Shown here one piece after another: positions 25,587 to 34,128 of a stretch of 64,000 nucleotides of DNA. The stretch lies in the NCBI GenBank assembly GCA_018382125.1, contig JAGZQO010000001.1:124001-188000 (forward strand), read 5' to 3'. Position numbers and translations under genes: made by a program. The notes beneath the pieces are model-generated. The model was not told the DNA's origin, made no database searches, and was given only the letters and a program-made list of their open reading frames with translations. Within the stretch, counting starts at the first letter, position 1; each line of letters opens with the position of its first letter. Source of the stretch: Collinsella sp. Lineage in GTDB: Bacteria > Actinomycetota > Coriobacteriia > Coriobacteriales > Coriobacteriaceae.

Positions 25587-26798
25587 ATGCTGTCTGTCGA
25601 CGAGCAAATGCGTATCATCACCTCGGGCGCCGCGCAGATCGTCCCCGAGGCCGACCTTCGCAAGAAGCTTGAGAAGGGCGAGCCCCTCAACATCAAGCTC
25701 GGCGTCGATCCCACCAGCCCCGACCTGCACTTGGGACATGCCGTGCCCCTGCGCAAGATGCGTCAGTTCCAGGACCTGGGCCACAACGTCACCCTTATCA
25801 TCGGTAACGGCACCGCGCTGATCGGCGATCCTTCGGGCAAGAACTCCACGCGTCCGCAGCTTTCGCAGGAGCAGATCGAGGCCAACGCCGAGACCTACGT
25901 GAGCCAGGCCATGAAGATCCTGGATCCCGAGAAGACCACCATCGTGCACAACGGCGACTGGATCCTTTCGATGGACCTGGCCGGCCTGCTGCAGGTGTGC
26001 TCCAAGTTCACCGTCGCCCGCATCCTTGAGCGCGATGACTTTACCAAGCGCTACCAGTCTCAGACGCCGATCGCCCTGCATGAGTTCCTGTATCCCGTGA
26101 TGCAGGCCTTCGACTCCGTGCAGATCAAGGCCGACGTGGAGATGGGCGGCACCGATCAGCTCTTCAACCTGCTCGCCGGCCGTGAGCTCATGGAGAAGAT
26201 GGGCATGGAGCCCCAGATCGCGCTCACCATGCCGCTGCTCGAGGGCACCGATGGCGTGCGCAAGATGTCCAAGTCCTACGGCAACTACATCGGCCTGACC
26301 GACGCCCCCAAGGATATGTTCGGCAAGACCATGTCCATCCCCGATGAGATGATCGGCAAGTACTATCGTCTGGCCAGCTCGCTCACCCCGGCCGAGGTCG
26401 ACAAGATCGACGCCGCCCTGGCCGATGGTTCTGCCGACCCCTACGAGCTCAAGCGCGCTCTGGGCCGCGACCTGTGCGACACCTACCACGGCGCCGGCGC
26501 CGGAGACGAGGCTCAGGCCGAGTTCGACCGCGTGTTCAAGGAGGGCCAGCTTGCCGACTTCCCCGAGAAGCATGTCGAGCTGACCGTCAACGACGAGGGC
26601 CAGATCTACCTCGCCGGCCTGCTCAAGGACTTGGGCCTTTCGGCGAGCGCCGGCCAGGCTCGTCGCGATATCGACGGCGGTGGCGTCAAGATTAACGGCA
26701 AGGCCGTGGCTCCCAAGAGCTACAACATCGATCCCAGCGCCCTCAAACTGGGCGACACCCTCTCCGTAGGCAAGCGCAAGGGCTTCAAGTTGGTCTAA
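25587..26798 (+). CDS. tyrS: Tyrosyl-tRNA synthetase
   Basis: 403 residues, class Ic synthetase. The HIGH motif appears as HLGH (48-51), KMSKS at 226-230, and a C-terminal S4-like RNA-binding domain (ARRDIDGGGVKINGKAV). It charges tRNA-Tyr. AAAGGAGG precedes the ATG. No T-box leader is visible; the 96-bp upstream gap has a short hairpin only. A strong terminator follows. Confidence 0.97.
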   Translation: MLSVDEQMRIITSGAAQIVPEADLRKKLEKGEPLNIKLGVDPTSPDLHLGHAVPLRKMRQFQDLGHNVTLIIGNGTALIGDPSGKNSTRPQLSQEQIEANAETYVSQAMKILDPEKTTIVHNGDWILSMDLAGLLQVCSKFTVARILERDDFTKRYQSQTPIALHEFLYPVMQAFDSVQIKADVEMGGTDQLFNLLAGRELMEKMGMEPQIALTMPLLEGTDGVRKMSKSYGNYIGLTDAPKDMFGKTMSIPDEMIGKYYRLASSLTPAEVDKIDAALADGSADPYELKRALGRDLCDTYHGAGAGDEAQAEFDRVFKEGQLADFPEKHVELTVNDEGQIYLAGLLKDLGLSASAGQARRDIDGGGVKINGKAVAPKSYNIDPSALKLGDTLSVGKRKGFKLV

Positions 26799-26825
26799 CG
26801 AGCGAGTTGACCTCACAAGTGCAAT

Positions 26826-26861
26826 AAGGCCGCAGCCGGGAATCCCGACTGCGGCCTTTTT
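26826..26861 (+). terminator. Terminator after tyrS
   Basis: 10-bp stem (26826-26835 with 26849-26858) with an extra inner GGG/CCC stem, ending in five T residues, 27 bases after the tyrS stop. Confidence 0.85.
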
Positions 26862-26924
26862 GGTTACGACGATCCCATGGGGACGGAGGGATCATTTGGC
26901 GGTGCCGTTAAGCGGAGAGGCGTA

Positions 26925-27000
26925 TTGTTGACCCATCGTTTGGGCATACAATGGCTATTGGTTTGCTGCGGTGAAGGTCTGTCCGCTCCGCAGCTTTTTT
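26925..27000 (+). promoter_or_regulatory. ade promoter and leader hairpin with U-tract
   Basis: TTGTTG at 26925-26930, a 16-bp spacer and TACAAT at 26947-26952 form a plausible promoter. Close to the expected start, 26965-26971 pairs with 26988-26994 (7 bp) and is followed directly by six T residues, 20 bases before the start codon. This looks like an intrinsic terminator inside the leader, hence possible attenuation. No purine riboswitch aptamer is recognised. Confidence 0.5.
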
Positions 27001-27020
27001 CTACGGTTAAAGGAGTATGT

Positions 27021-28841
27021 ATGTCCGTTGAGGTCATGAGGTCTGTGATCGAGGCCGCCGAGGGGCGCGTGCCCGTCGACACGCTGTTTACCAATGCGCA
27101 GATTGTCGACGTGTATGGCCAGCGTGTGGCGCCCGGTAGCGTTGCTGTCAAGGACGGTGTAATCGTCGGCGTGCTCTACGATGGTCGCGACGATGCCGCT
27201 GGCACCTACGAGGCAACTGAGGTCATCGACTGCCAGGGTCGCTATCTCGCTCCCGGTTTTATTGACGGGCATCTGCATATCGAGTCTTCGAACATCCGTC
27301 CCGCCGAGTATGCTCGCATGGCCGCGACGCGCGGTACTACCACCGCCATTGCCGACAGCCACGAGATTGCCAATGTTGCCGGTCTCGACGGCTTGCGCTT
27401 TATGATCGAGGATGGTCGCCGCGCGCCCATCTCCATCAAGTACATGATGCCTTCGTGCGTGCCCGCGCTGCCCGACGAGCAGGCCGGTGCCGTTATTTCG
27501 GCTGCCGATATGCAGGCGTTTTTTGCCGAGCATCCAGGCGATGTCTTTGGTCTGGGCGAAATGATGAACCTGCCGGGCGTCTTTATGGCCGACCCCGAGA
27601 CCTGTGCTCGCATCGATGCTGCCAACCAGACGCCGTCCAAGCAGGTTGACGGCCACGCGCCGCTCGTTGCCGGTAAGGACCTCAATGCCTATGCCGCAGC
27701 GGGCATTATCGCCGACCACGAGTCGACGATTCCCGAGGAGGCACTCGACAAGCTATCTCGCGGCATGTATGTGATGCTGCGTGAAGGCACGTGCAGCCAT
27801 GACCTGGCCAATCTATCGCCGATGCTGCTGGAGAATCCCGCGCGCGCCCGCCGCTGCTGCTTTGCGACCGACGACCGCGCTCCCTCCGATGCTCTTTCGA
27901 CCGGCATGATCGACAATGCCTGCCGCGTGGCCATCGAGGTCGGCGTCGACCCGGTGGTCGCCATCTCCATGGCGTCCCTTTCCACGGCTGAGGCATTTGG
28001 CCTGGACCACGGCTGCCGCGACCCGCACGAGCTCCGCGGCGCAATCGCCCCGGGCAAGCGCGCCGACCTGCTGTTGCTTGATGACCTGACGTTTGCCAAG
28101 GCTCCGCATCGCGTATATGCCGCCGGTGCTCTGGTGGCGCAGGATGGCACCTTTGTGGGCGAGGTCGCACCCGAGACGGCCGATGTCGCCTCTCTTGCCG
28201 ATGAGCTGCGTGCTTCCGTTAAGCTGCCGAAGCTTTCGCTCGACGTATTCGATTATGCCTTTAAGCCGGGCGAGGCCGTTATCGATGTCATCCCGGGTAT
28301 GGCTATCACGGGTATGGCCCGCCCCGAGAGCGCCGAGGACTTGCGTCGCATTATGCTTATCGAGCGCCATGGCCGCGGCGTGTCGCTGCAGGCCGAGGGC
28401 GTCGACGGCGACGGCCCCGCTGGCCTGGGCCTGGTTGGCAAGCATATCGGTCGCGGCTGGGTGCGTGGCTTTACCATCACCGGTGGTGCCATTGCCTCCA
28501 CGATCGGCCACGACTCGCACAACGTGTGCGTGGTGGGCGACAACGCCGCCGATATGATGGCTGCCGTTGAGGCCGTGGGCCAGGGCGGCCACGTGCTGGT
28601 GCGCAACGGCGAGGTTGTGGCGCGCATTCCGCTGGCGCTCGGTGGCCTGATGAGCGAGGGCACGGCCGAGGACGTTGCCGCGCAGCACGATGACTTTATG
28701 GTCAAGGCGCGCGCCATGGGTATTGAGCCGCCGCTCGACCCCATCATGGGCATCATCTTCCTGCCCCTGCCGGTCATCCCGACGCTCCGCATCCGCCCCG
28801 AGGGCATGTTCGACGTTACAACCTTCACCTACGCCGACTAG
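27021..28841 (+). CDS. ade: Adenine deaminase
   Basis: 606 residues of the amidohydrolase superfamily. The metal site begins with PGFIDGHLHIESSNI, followed by GTTTAIADSHEIANV and an ATDDRAPSD Asp motif. The C-terminal domain (HDSHNVCVVGDNAADM) is specific to adenine deaminases. It converts adenine to hypoxanthine and ammonia, and so could feed the purine breakdown cluster at 1-8 kb. ATG 27021 is chosen because AAAGGAG lies at 27009-27015; the frame is open upstream to 26877 without support. A leader terminator-like hairpin suggests regulation by readthrough. Confidence 0.94.
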   Translation: MSVEVMRSVIEAAEGRVPVDTLFTNAQIVDVYGQRVAPGSVAVKDGVIVGVLYDGRDDAAGTYEATEVIDCQGRYLAPGFIDGHLHIESSNIRPAEYARMAATRGTTTAIADSHEIANVAGLDGLRFMIEDGRRAPISIKYMMPSCVPALPDEQAGAVISAADMQAFFAEHPGDVFGLGEMMNLPGVFMADPETCARIDAANQTPSKQVDGHAPLVAGKDLNAYAAAGIIADHESTIPEEALDKLSRGMYVMLREGTCSHDLANLSPMLLENPARARRCCFATDDRAPSDALSTGMIDNACRVAIEVGVDPVVAISMASLSTAEAFGLDHGCRDPHELRGAIAPGKRADLLLLDDLTFAKAPHRVYAAGALVAQDGTFVGEVAPETADVASLADELRASVKLPKLSLDVFDYAFKPGEAVIDVIPGMAITGMARPESAEDLRRIMLIERHGRGVSLQAEGVDGDGPAGLGLVGKHIGRGWVRGFTITGGAIASTIGHDSHNVCVVGDNAADMMAAVEAVGQGGHVLVRNGEVVARIPLALGGLMSEGTAEDVAAQHDDFMVKARAMGIEPPLDPIMGIIFLPLPVIPTLRIRPEGMFDVTTFTYAD

Positions 28842-28890
28842 TCATCGGGGACGTTCTTAAACGACTAGTCATTGGGGACGCTCTTTGGCG
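28833..28890 (+). repeat. Tandem GACTAGTCAT-GGGGACG repeat
   Basis: Two imperfect direct copies of about 27 bp (GACTAGTCATyGGGGACGyTCTT) straddling and following the ade stop. The GGGGACG/CGTTCC text returns at 29862-29920. This looks like REP-type intergenic repeat debris. Confidence 0.55.
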
Positions 28891-28980
28891 GGCTGCCTGA
28901 CGCCGCGACCGTAGGGCCTCTGGCATGTGTGAGCTATTTGCCAGGTCCTTGTAACGTTTACGCCCGCGGAGTCTTATTTG

Positions 28981-29046
28981 AGCTCCCTTTGGGTACGTTG
29001 GAATCGGATACGCGTTCGATTCCAACAAGCCCGAAGGGAGCTTTTC
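28981..29046 (+). promoter_or_regulatory. Long hairpin ending at the Cof phosphatase start
   Basis: Arms 28981-29006 and 29017-29042 pair in a 20+ bp interrupted stem, followed by four T residues at 29043-29046. The ATG is at 29048, and its only ribosome site (AGGGAG, 29035-29040) lies inside the 3' arm. The structure could both end transcription and mask translation. Confidence 0.55.
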
Positions 29047-29047
29047 T

Positions 29048-29842
29048 ATGTTTAAACTGATTGCATCCGATATGGACGGCACACTGCTTGACGAAAACGG
29101 CCAGGTGCCTCCCGAGACCTACGAACTGATTCTGGCGCTACACGAGCATGGTGTGCATTTCGCTGCATCGTCAGGTCGTCGCTACGATCGCCTGTGCGAG
29201 TTCTTTGCGCCCGTTCGCGACAAGATGGACTTTGTCGCCGCTAACGGCGCCCAGGTCTACGCCGACGGTAAGATGGTAGACCGTGAGGTGTATTCCCACC
29301 TGGCGATTCGAAGGCTCGCCCAAGCCGTCAGGACGTTTCCCAATCTGCATCTTGCGCTCTTTGACCGAACCAAGTCCTTCCTGCTCGATGACGAGTGCAA
29401 GTTCGTGCGTGAGGTCGATAAGGACCTTCCCAATGCCGAGCGCATTTGGGAGCTGCCCGATCCCAGCGTAAATATCATCAAAGCGAGTATCTTTTGCGAC
29501 GACAGTGCGGTTATGGACAGCGCGTACGTGCTACAGCGCGAACTTGGTCAGCTCTTTACTTTTGCGCCTTCGGGCAACGCGTGGATCGATGCCATGCAGC
29601 CTGGTGTGTCGAAGGCCTCGGGTATCGCGCAGCTCGCGGAGCATTACGGCATTGGTCGCGACGAGGTCATGGCGTTTGGCGACTCGATGAACGACTACGA
29701 GATCATTCGCTTTGTCGGCACGGGCTGCGCGATGGAAAACGCGCGCCCCGCGCTCAAGGCGGTGGCCGATCGTGTGGTGGGTTGTAACCGCGACCACGCC
29801 GTCCAGCAGGAGCTCCGTCGCGTGCTGGAGAGTCTCTCCTAA
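29048..29842 (+). CDS. Cof-type HAD family hydrolase
   Basis: 264 residues with HAD motif I (IASDMDGTLLDENGQV), a C2-type cap, and motif IV (GDSMNDYEII). Cof-type phosphatases dephosphorylate sugar phosphates, FMN, PLP or similar metabolites; the substrate cannot be told. The ribosome site is within a hairpin. A second Cof-type gene faces it at 30032-30874, with palindromes between. Confidence 0.88.
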   Translation: MFKLIASDMDGTLLDENGQVPPETYELILALHEHGVHFAASSGRRYDRLCEFFAPVRDKMDFVAANGAQVYADGKMVDREVYSHLAIRRLAQAVRTFPNLHLALFDRTKSFLLDDECKFVREVDKDLPNAERIWELPDPSVNIIKASIFCDDSAVMDSAYVLQRELGQLFTFAPSGNAWIDAMQPGVSKASGIAQLAEHYGIGRDEVMAFGDSMNDYEIIRFVGTGCAMENARPALKAVADRVVGCNRDHAVQQELRRVLESLS

Positions 29843-29854
29843 TCCGGCAGATGG

Positions 29855-29921
29855 GGACGTTCCTTTTCTGCCGACAGTGGGGGACAGTCCTTGCGGCTTT
29901 TCGCGAAGAGTGTCCCCAACG
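29855..29921. repeat. GGGGACG-type hairpins after the Cof gene
   Basis: Two short palindromes: CGGCAGA with TCTGCCG (about 29855-29883) enclosing GGGGACGTTCC, then GGGGACA with TGTCCCC (about 29880-29918). They share wording with the repeat at 28833-28890. Confidence 0.5.
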
Positions 29922-29932
29922 ACTACTGTGAC

Positions 29933-30017
29933 CAGGGTAGCTAATTTGGGACGGGGCTATTTTAGCTACCCCACAAGCGGGTAGCTAAAATAGCCCCGTC
30001 CCAAATTAGCTACCCTG
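29933..30017. repeat. Perfect 39-bp palindrome between convergent genes
   Basis: Arms 29933-29971 and 29979-30017 are perfectly complementary, loop 7 nt. It lies 15 bases from the end of the minus-strand Cof gene. No flanking U-tract. It could be a bidirectional 3'-end structure, a REP-like element or an inverted duplication. Confidence 0.9.
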
Positions 30018-30031
30018 CCGGGTTGATGTTG

Positions 30032-30874
30032 CTAGGCGAGGGCGGTCATGATGGTGCGGGCGACGCCGTCGTGGTCGTTGTCGTATTCGGTGATGGCGTC
30101 GGCGGCCTCGCGATCTTCGGGCTCGGCGTTGATCATGGCCATGCCATGGCCCGCTGCCTGCAGCATGGGGATGTCGTTGATGTTGTCACCGAACGCCCAG
30201 GCGTCGGCGAGACGCTCGCCCAGGTGCTCGCATAGCCACGTGAGGGCCGTTCCCTTGGTGGCGCCCTCGCCCATGACCTCGATATTCATGGCGTACGAAC
30301 GCGTGACCTCAATGCCTCCGAGCGTGTCGAGCTCCGCCGCGATGGCGTCGCGATCGGCCGGGTCGTGCCAGTACATGGCGATGCGTTCGAGCGTCTCGAC
30401 CTCGTCGATCTTGCTGTCGATATCCATGTCGATCGGTGTTCGTGTGCGCTTGAGCGAAGCTGCGATGTGGGGGTCGCCGCCGCAGAACTCATCCAGGCGC
30501 GTGTAGAGCGAGCGGGGGAGGAAGCACTGCCCGTCCGCGAAGATATCGAAGGTCACATCGTGGCCGGCGGCGATGCGGCGGATGCGATGGGCAATGCCGC
30601 AATCGAGCGGTCGGCTCAAGATGCGCGTGGCGCGCGAGGCGTCGGTGGGCACATCGTCGTCGAGCTGCCAGACGCTGGCGCCATTGGCGCAGACGGCATA
30701 GTGCACGGCGGGATGGGCGAGGATGGGCTCAAAGATGCCCGACAGCGGACGTCCCGTGCAGGGCACAAATTCAATCCCGCGTCGAGCGAGCTCGTCGAGC
30801 ATCGCCCAGGTGGCATCGCTCATCTGCTTATCGCTCGTCAACAGCGTTCCATCCATATCGGAAAACACAATCAT
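30032..30874 (-). CDS. Cof-type HAD family hydrolase (second paralogue)
   Basis: 280 residues with MIVFSDMDGTLLTSDKQMSD (motif I), FVPCTGRPLSG (motif II) and FGDNINDIPML (motif IV). It is the same family as the convergent 29048-29842 gene but clearly divergent in sequence. The substrate is unknown. It lies downstream of gltA on the same strand, but a terminator separates them. Confidence 0.88.
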   Translation of the reverse strand: MIVFSDMDGTLLTSDKQMSDATWAMLDELARRGIEFVPCTGRPLSGIFEPILAHPAVHYAVCANGASVWQLDDDVPTDASRATRILSRPLDCGIAHRIRRIAAGHDVTFDIFADGQCFLPRSLYTRLDEFCGGDPHIAASLKRTRTPIDMDIDSKIDEVETLERIAMYWHDPADRDAIAAELDTLGGIEVTRSYAMNIEVMGEGATKGTALTWLCEHLGERLADAWAFGDNINDIPMLQAAGHGMAMINAEPEDREAADAITEYDNDHDGVARTIMTALA

Positions 30875-30898
30875 TTGATGCAGCCCTTTCTGCTGGCA

Positions 30899-30939
30899 TA
30901 AAAAGCGTGGCCGAGGGCGGTGATGCCCTGGCCACGCTC
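30899..30939 (-). terminator. Terminator after gltA (minus strand)
   Basis: On the minus strand a GCGTGGCC stem with an inner GGC/GCC pair closes and is followed by five T residues. It starts 23 bases after the gltA stop. Confidence 0.8.
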
Positions 30940-30961
30940 GGGTTCTATAACGGTCCGCGTC

Positions 30962-32380
30962 CTAGCGGTCGGCGAGCGGCTTGTATTCCAGCGGCTCGAT
31001 CACCGGACGGTATGCCGGGCGGATGATGCGATGCGCGCAGAAGAGCTCTTCCATGCGGTGTGCCGACCAGCCGGCCATGCGGGCGACGGCGAAAAGCGGC
31101 GTAAAAAGCGTCTCGGGCACGCCGAGCATCTTGTAGATAAAGCCTGTGTACAGGTCGATGTTGGCGCAGATAGGCTTGGTCATGCCGTGGTCGCGCATCA
31201 CCTGCGGTGCCAGGCGCTCGATGCGCTCGATGAGTGCGAACTCTTCGCCCAAGTCCTTCTTGGCTGCCAGTGAGCGCGCGTAACGGCGGCAGACCTCGGC
31301 GCGCGGGTCGCTGAGCGTATAGACGGCGTGGCCCATGCCGTAGATGAGGCCCGTGCCGTCGAAGGCCTGCTTGTCGAGGATCTTGCCCAGGTAGGCCGCG
31401 ACCTCGTCCTCGTCCTCCCAGTTGGAAACATGCGCGCGGATGTCCTCGTGCATAGACACGACCTTGGCATTGGCACCGCCGTGGCGCGGGCCCTTGAGCG
31501 AGCCGATAGCCGCGGCGTAGGCGGAATACGGGTCGGTGGCCGAAGACGACAGCACGCGGCAAGCGAAGGTGGAGTTGTTGCCGCCGCCGTGCTCGGCATG
31601 CAGCATGAGCATAACGTCGAGCAGCATCGCCTCATCGCGGGTGAACGCCATGCCGCCGCGCAGGACCTGTAGGATGGTCTCGGCGGTGGAGAGACCGGGC
31701 GTGGGGTGCGGCACGTGAACCTCGGAGCCGCGAAGCTTGGCGACCGAGGCCATGTGTGCGAAGGCGGCAATGCGCGGGAGACGTGCGAGCATGGAAATGG
31801 CGACGTCGATTTCGTGCTCGGGCGTGATCACGTCTGGTTCGGCATCGAAGGCGTAGAGCAGCAGCACGGCGCGCTGGAGCACGTTCATGATGCTCGACGA
31901 CACCGTGGTCATAGGGAACTCTTTAACGTACTCGTCGCTTAGATGTCTAAAGGCGCCCAGGCGCTCGCAAAAGCCGTCGAGCTCTTCCTTGTTGGGCAGC
32001 GAACCCGTGATAAGCAGATAGGCGACTTCCTCGTAGCCGTAGCGATTCTCGGCCTGGGCATTGTTGACCAGATCCTCGATGCTGTAGCCGCGAAGCGTGA
32101 GCTTGCCCTGATCGGGCACGACCTTTCCGTCGACCTTGTTGTAGCCGTGCACATCCGAGATACGAGTGAGGCCCGCGACCACGCCCGAGCCGTCGGCATT
32201 GCGCAGGCCGCGCTTGACATTGTGCTCTTCGAACAAGCCCTCGTCATAAGGGTCGGTCGGCAGGCCGTGGTAGAGGCTTTCGCTTTCAGACGAAATCTGG
32301 CGGCTTGCTTCGTAATCCAGAACCAGTCGGCTCAAGTGGTCATCGAAGCGGTAATAGATTTTCTTGGCGTCGTAGGCCAT
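30962..32380 (-). CDS. gltA: Citrate synthase
   Basis: 472 residues. Catalytic motifs: HAEHGGGNNSTF, GMGHAVYTLSDPR and CANIDLYTGF with the catalytic Asp. An N-terminal extension of about 40 residues is typical of the longer type found in anaerobic Firmicutes and Actinomycetota. It condenses oxaloacetate and acetyl-CoA to citrate. GAGAGGAG lies just ahead of the ATG on the minus strand. No aconitase or isocitrate dehydrogenase is nearby, so a partial TCA route toward glutamate (with gltB at the right end) is plausible. Confidence 0.95.
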   Translation of the reverse strand: MAYDAKKIYYRFDDHLSRLVLDYEASRQISSESESLYHGLPTDPYDEGLFEEHNVKRGLRNADGSGVVAGLTRISDVHGYNKVDGKVVPDQGKLTLRGYSIEDLVNNAQAENRYGYEEVAYLLITGSLPNKEELDGFCERLGAFRHLSDEYVKEFPMTTVSSSIMNVLQRAVLLLYAFDAEPDVITPEHEIDVAISMLARLPRIAAFAHMASVAKLRGSEVHVPHPTPGLSTAETILQVLRGGMAFTRDEAMLLDVMLMLHAEHGGGNNSTFACRVLSSSATDPYSAYAAAIGSLKGPRHGGANAKVVSMHEDIRAHVSNWEDEDEVAAYLGKILDKQAFDGTGLIYGMGHAVYTLSDPRAEVCRRYARSLAAKKDLGEEFALIERIERLAPQVMRDHGMTKPICANIDLYTGFIYKMLGVPETLFTPLFAVARMAGWSAHRMEELFCAHRIIRPAYRPVIEPLEYKPLADR

Positions 32381-32457
32381 GCGCGCTCCTCTCCGGGCCG
32401 CATCGGGGTGGCTTGCATGGGCATGCGCGTGTCAGGCAATCCCCGGCGGCTTGTTCG

Positions 32458-32745
32458 CTACAGGCGGTACATAAAGTTAAAGACGTCCTCGCGCTGGATG
32501 GACACGTTGACGCCCGAAAGCTCGCCGGCCTCGGCCAGGGCCTTCTGCAGCTCGGCGAAGTCGAGCTTGGACTCGGCGGTGTCGGCCAGCATGGTCATGG
32601 TGAAGATGTCCTCGATAATGGACTGCGTGATGTCGCGGATGTCGACGTTGGCCTCGCCCAGAACACGGGTGACGCCGGCGACGATACCGGGGCGGTTCTT
32701 GCCAAGGACGGTGATGACGATACGGGAGGACGAGATCTCGGCCAT
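32458..32745 (-). CDS. ACT domain protein (UPF0237/GcvR-like)
   Basis: 95 residues, a single ACT domain: VITVLGKNRPGIVAGVTRVL, then ANVDIRDITQSIIEDIFTM. Small proteins of this kind usually bind amino acids and regulate partners, and are often next to a PFL-like UPF0210 gene. Here that partner is absent; gltA is downstream on the same strand, 77 bases away. Confidence 0.88.
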   Translation of the reverse strand: MAEISSSRIVITVLGKNRPGIVAGVTRVLGEANVDIRDITQSIIEDIFTMTMLADTAESKLDFAELQKALAEAGELSGVNVSIQREDVFNFMYRL

Positions 32746-33141
32746 GGGAAACCCTTTCGCGTGATTGCGGCGCGCGCGGGGCGCTCCGCTACGGTACAGT
32801 GTTCATCATTGTACCTGTCTGGCGCAAAAAAGGCGCGCTCGCTGCGGCGTTACATGCCTGCAACATGAGCGTAAGGGGGAAGGCCGTACGGGGAAGAGCC
32901 GTCTGGCGCGTGTCCGGCTCGTGTTGGGTTGATTTCCGATCTCAGCCGAACACATTGAGCGGACAGGCCGTTCCCGCAGTCAGCCGAACGCCTCCGACGG
33001 CTGATTCCGAACTGGAAGCGGAGGGCATCCCCGCCCTTCGGTAGGGGATACCGCTCCGCGGCGCATGCCGCGGGCGGCGCCCCTATCGGACCACCGTGAC
33101 CTCAGTTGGGATGGGCCCAGCACTGCCGCGTACTCGGTGAG
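32746..33141. other. Intergenic stretch at the left end of the island
   Basis: 396 bases without a convincing gene. It holds the upstream region of the ACT gene, the left 64-bp direct repeat (32927-32990), and GC-rich imperfect palindromes (about 32990-33100) before the integrase remnant. Confidence 0.6.
32927..32990 (+). repeat. Left end direct repeat of the island (attL candidate)
   Basis: 64 bp that recur at 40140-40203 with only two differences. CAGCCGAAC occurs twice within it, as recombinase sites often do. It is about 150 bp from the integrase remnant, a normal att-to-int distance. Confidence 0.75.
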
Positions 33142-33867
33142 CTAGAGCCAACTGTTCGTCTTCACGTCGCGTATGGCGATATTTCGGTCGTCCGGCTCGG
33201 TGATGCCGTAGCCGAACGCCTGGAGCGTCTCGATGGACTCCTGGATCCTCTGTTGGAACATGGGACCCGGATCGACCCTCGGCCCGAGGTGCCCGCGCCA
33301 AAGGCACGGCGTGGCGCGCAGCATGTTATGGATTTTGGAGATGGGCTCGATGTCGGCGTAGACGTTGAGCGTCGCCATGGCGTCCTTGTGGCCGAGGATC
33401 GATTGGAGCGCCTTGATATCGCCGCCTTGGCGGATCCACTGCGTTGCGAACGTGTGGCGAAGGCCGTGGAACGTGATCAGCTCGTCGTTGGTGCCCATGA
33501 GGCCGTTGGTCTCCGAGAACGTCTTGAACGCCCTGCGGATATAGCTTGTCGTCGCGAAGGTCGCGCCCGGCTCCGACAGGATGTAGCAGTCCCCGATCTC
33601 GACCGCCCCGGTAAGGCCGCGCAAGCGCAGCTTTCCGCAGTCGATCTCGTGGGTCTCCTTCAGGAAGGGGAGTAGGCCGACCGGGTCGATGGGGATACCC
33701 CTGGCGTCATGAGTCTTGGTGTCCTTGATGAACGAACCCATTCCCTTCGCGTACGCCACCGAGTGTCTGATCGAGATCAGGCCCGTCTCGAAATCCACAT
33801 CGCACCACCGAAGGCCGCAGACCTCGCCGATTCGCATCCCCGTGTGCAGGGCGAGTACGACCGCCCT
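33142..33867 (-). pseudogene. Tyrosine recombinase/integrase, 5'-truncated remnant
   Basis: The catalytic domain is complete in outline: first Arg in HTGMRIGEVCGLRW, HGLRH with the HxxR pair, LGHKDAMATLNVYAD with the last His and nucleophile Tyr. The N-terminal core-binding domain is missing. The reading frame starts at the codon right after the TAG of the XRE gene (RAVVLALHTG), in the same frame, so an older integrase gene was cut at the start of the catalytic domain and joined to the regulator. The first in-frame ATG (33835-33837) has no ribosome site. Probably inactive. Confidence 0.75.
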
Positions 33868-34119
33868 CTAATCCTCGGCGGACCAATCGAGTCCGAACTC
33901 CTTTCGGGCATCCTCCTCGCTCATGACTTCGAGAAGGTCTCCGGGTTGGCAACGAAGGGCGAGGCATAGCTGCTCGAGTGTGTTGAAGCGAATGCCGCGA
34001 ATATGCCCTTTTTTAATACGGGACAGGTTCACGGGCGTGGTTCCAATCCTTTCGGCAAGTTCGTTCGAGGAAATCTTTCGCTCGGCCATGATCTTGTCGA
34101 GGCGAACAATTACGGGCAT
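33868..34119 (-). CDS. XRE family transcriptional regulator (YozG-like)
   Basis: 83 residues, one helix-turn-helix domain: KISSNELAERIGTTPVNLSR, then IRFNTLEQLCLALRCQPGD. The text is typical of the small Cro/C1 proteins that sit beside DUF2975 membrane proteins. It starts 9 bases after the DUF2975 stop, so the two form an operon. Its stop TAG abuts the integrase remnant. A perfect palindrome upstream of the operon (34679-34697) is a possible operator. Confidence 0.88.
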   Translation of the reverse strand: MPVIVRLDKIMAERKISSNELAERIGTTPVNLSRIKKGHIRGIRFNTLEQLCLALRCQPGDLLEVMSEEDARKEFGLDWSAED

Positions 34120-34128
34120 GGCGTTTCC

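Noticed and set aside
26886..27020. Purine riboswitch upstream of adenine deaminase
   Set aside because: Too little sequence between the promoter-like pair and the hairpin for the aptamer, and its conserved core was not found.
29933..30017. CRISPR repeat
   Set aside because: A single hairpin, not spaced direct repeats; no CRISPR array or cas gene was seen anywhere in the window.
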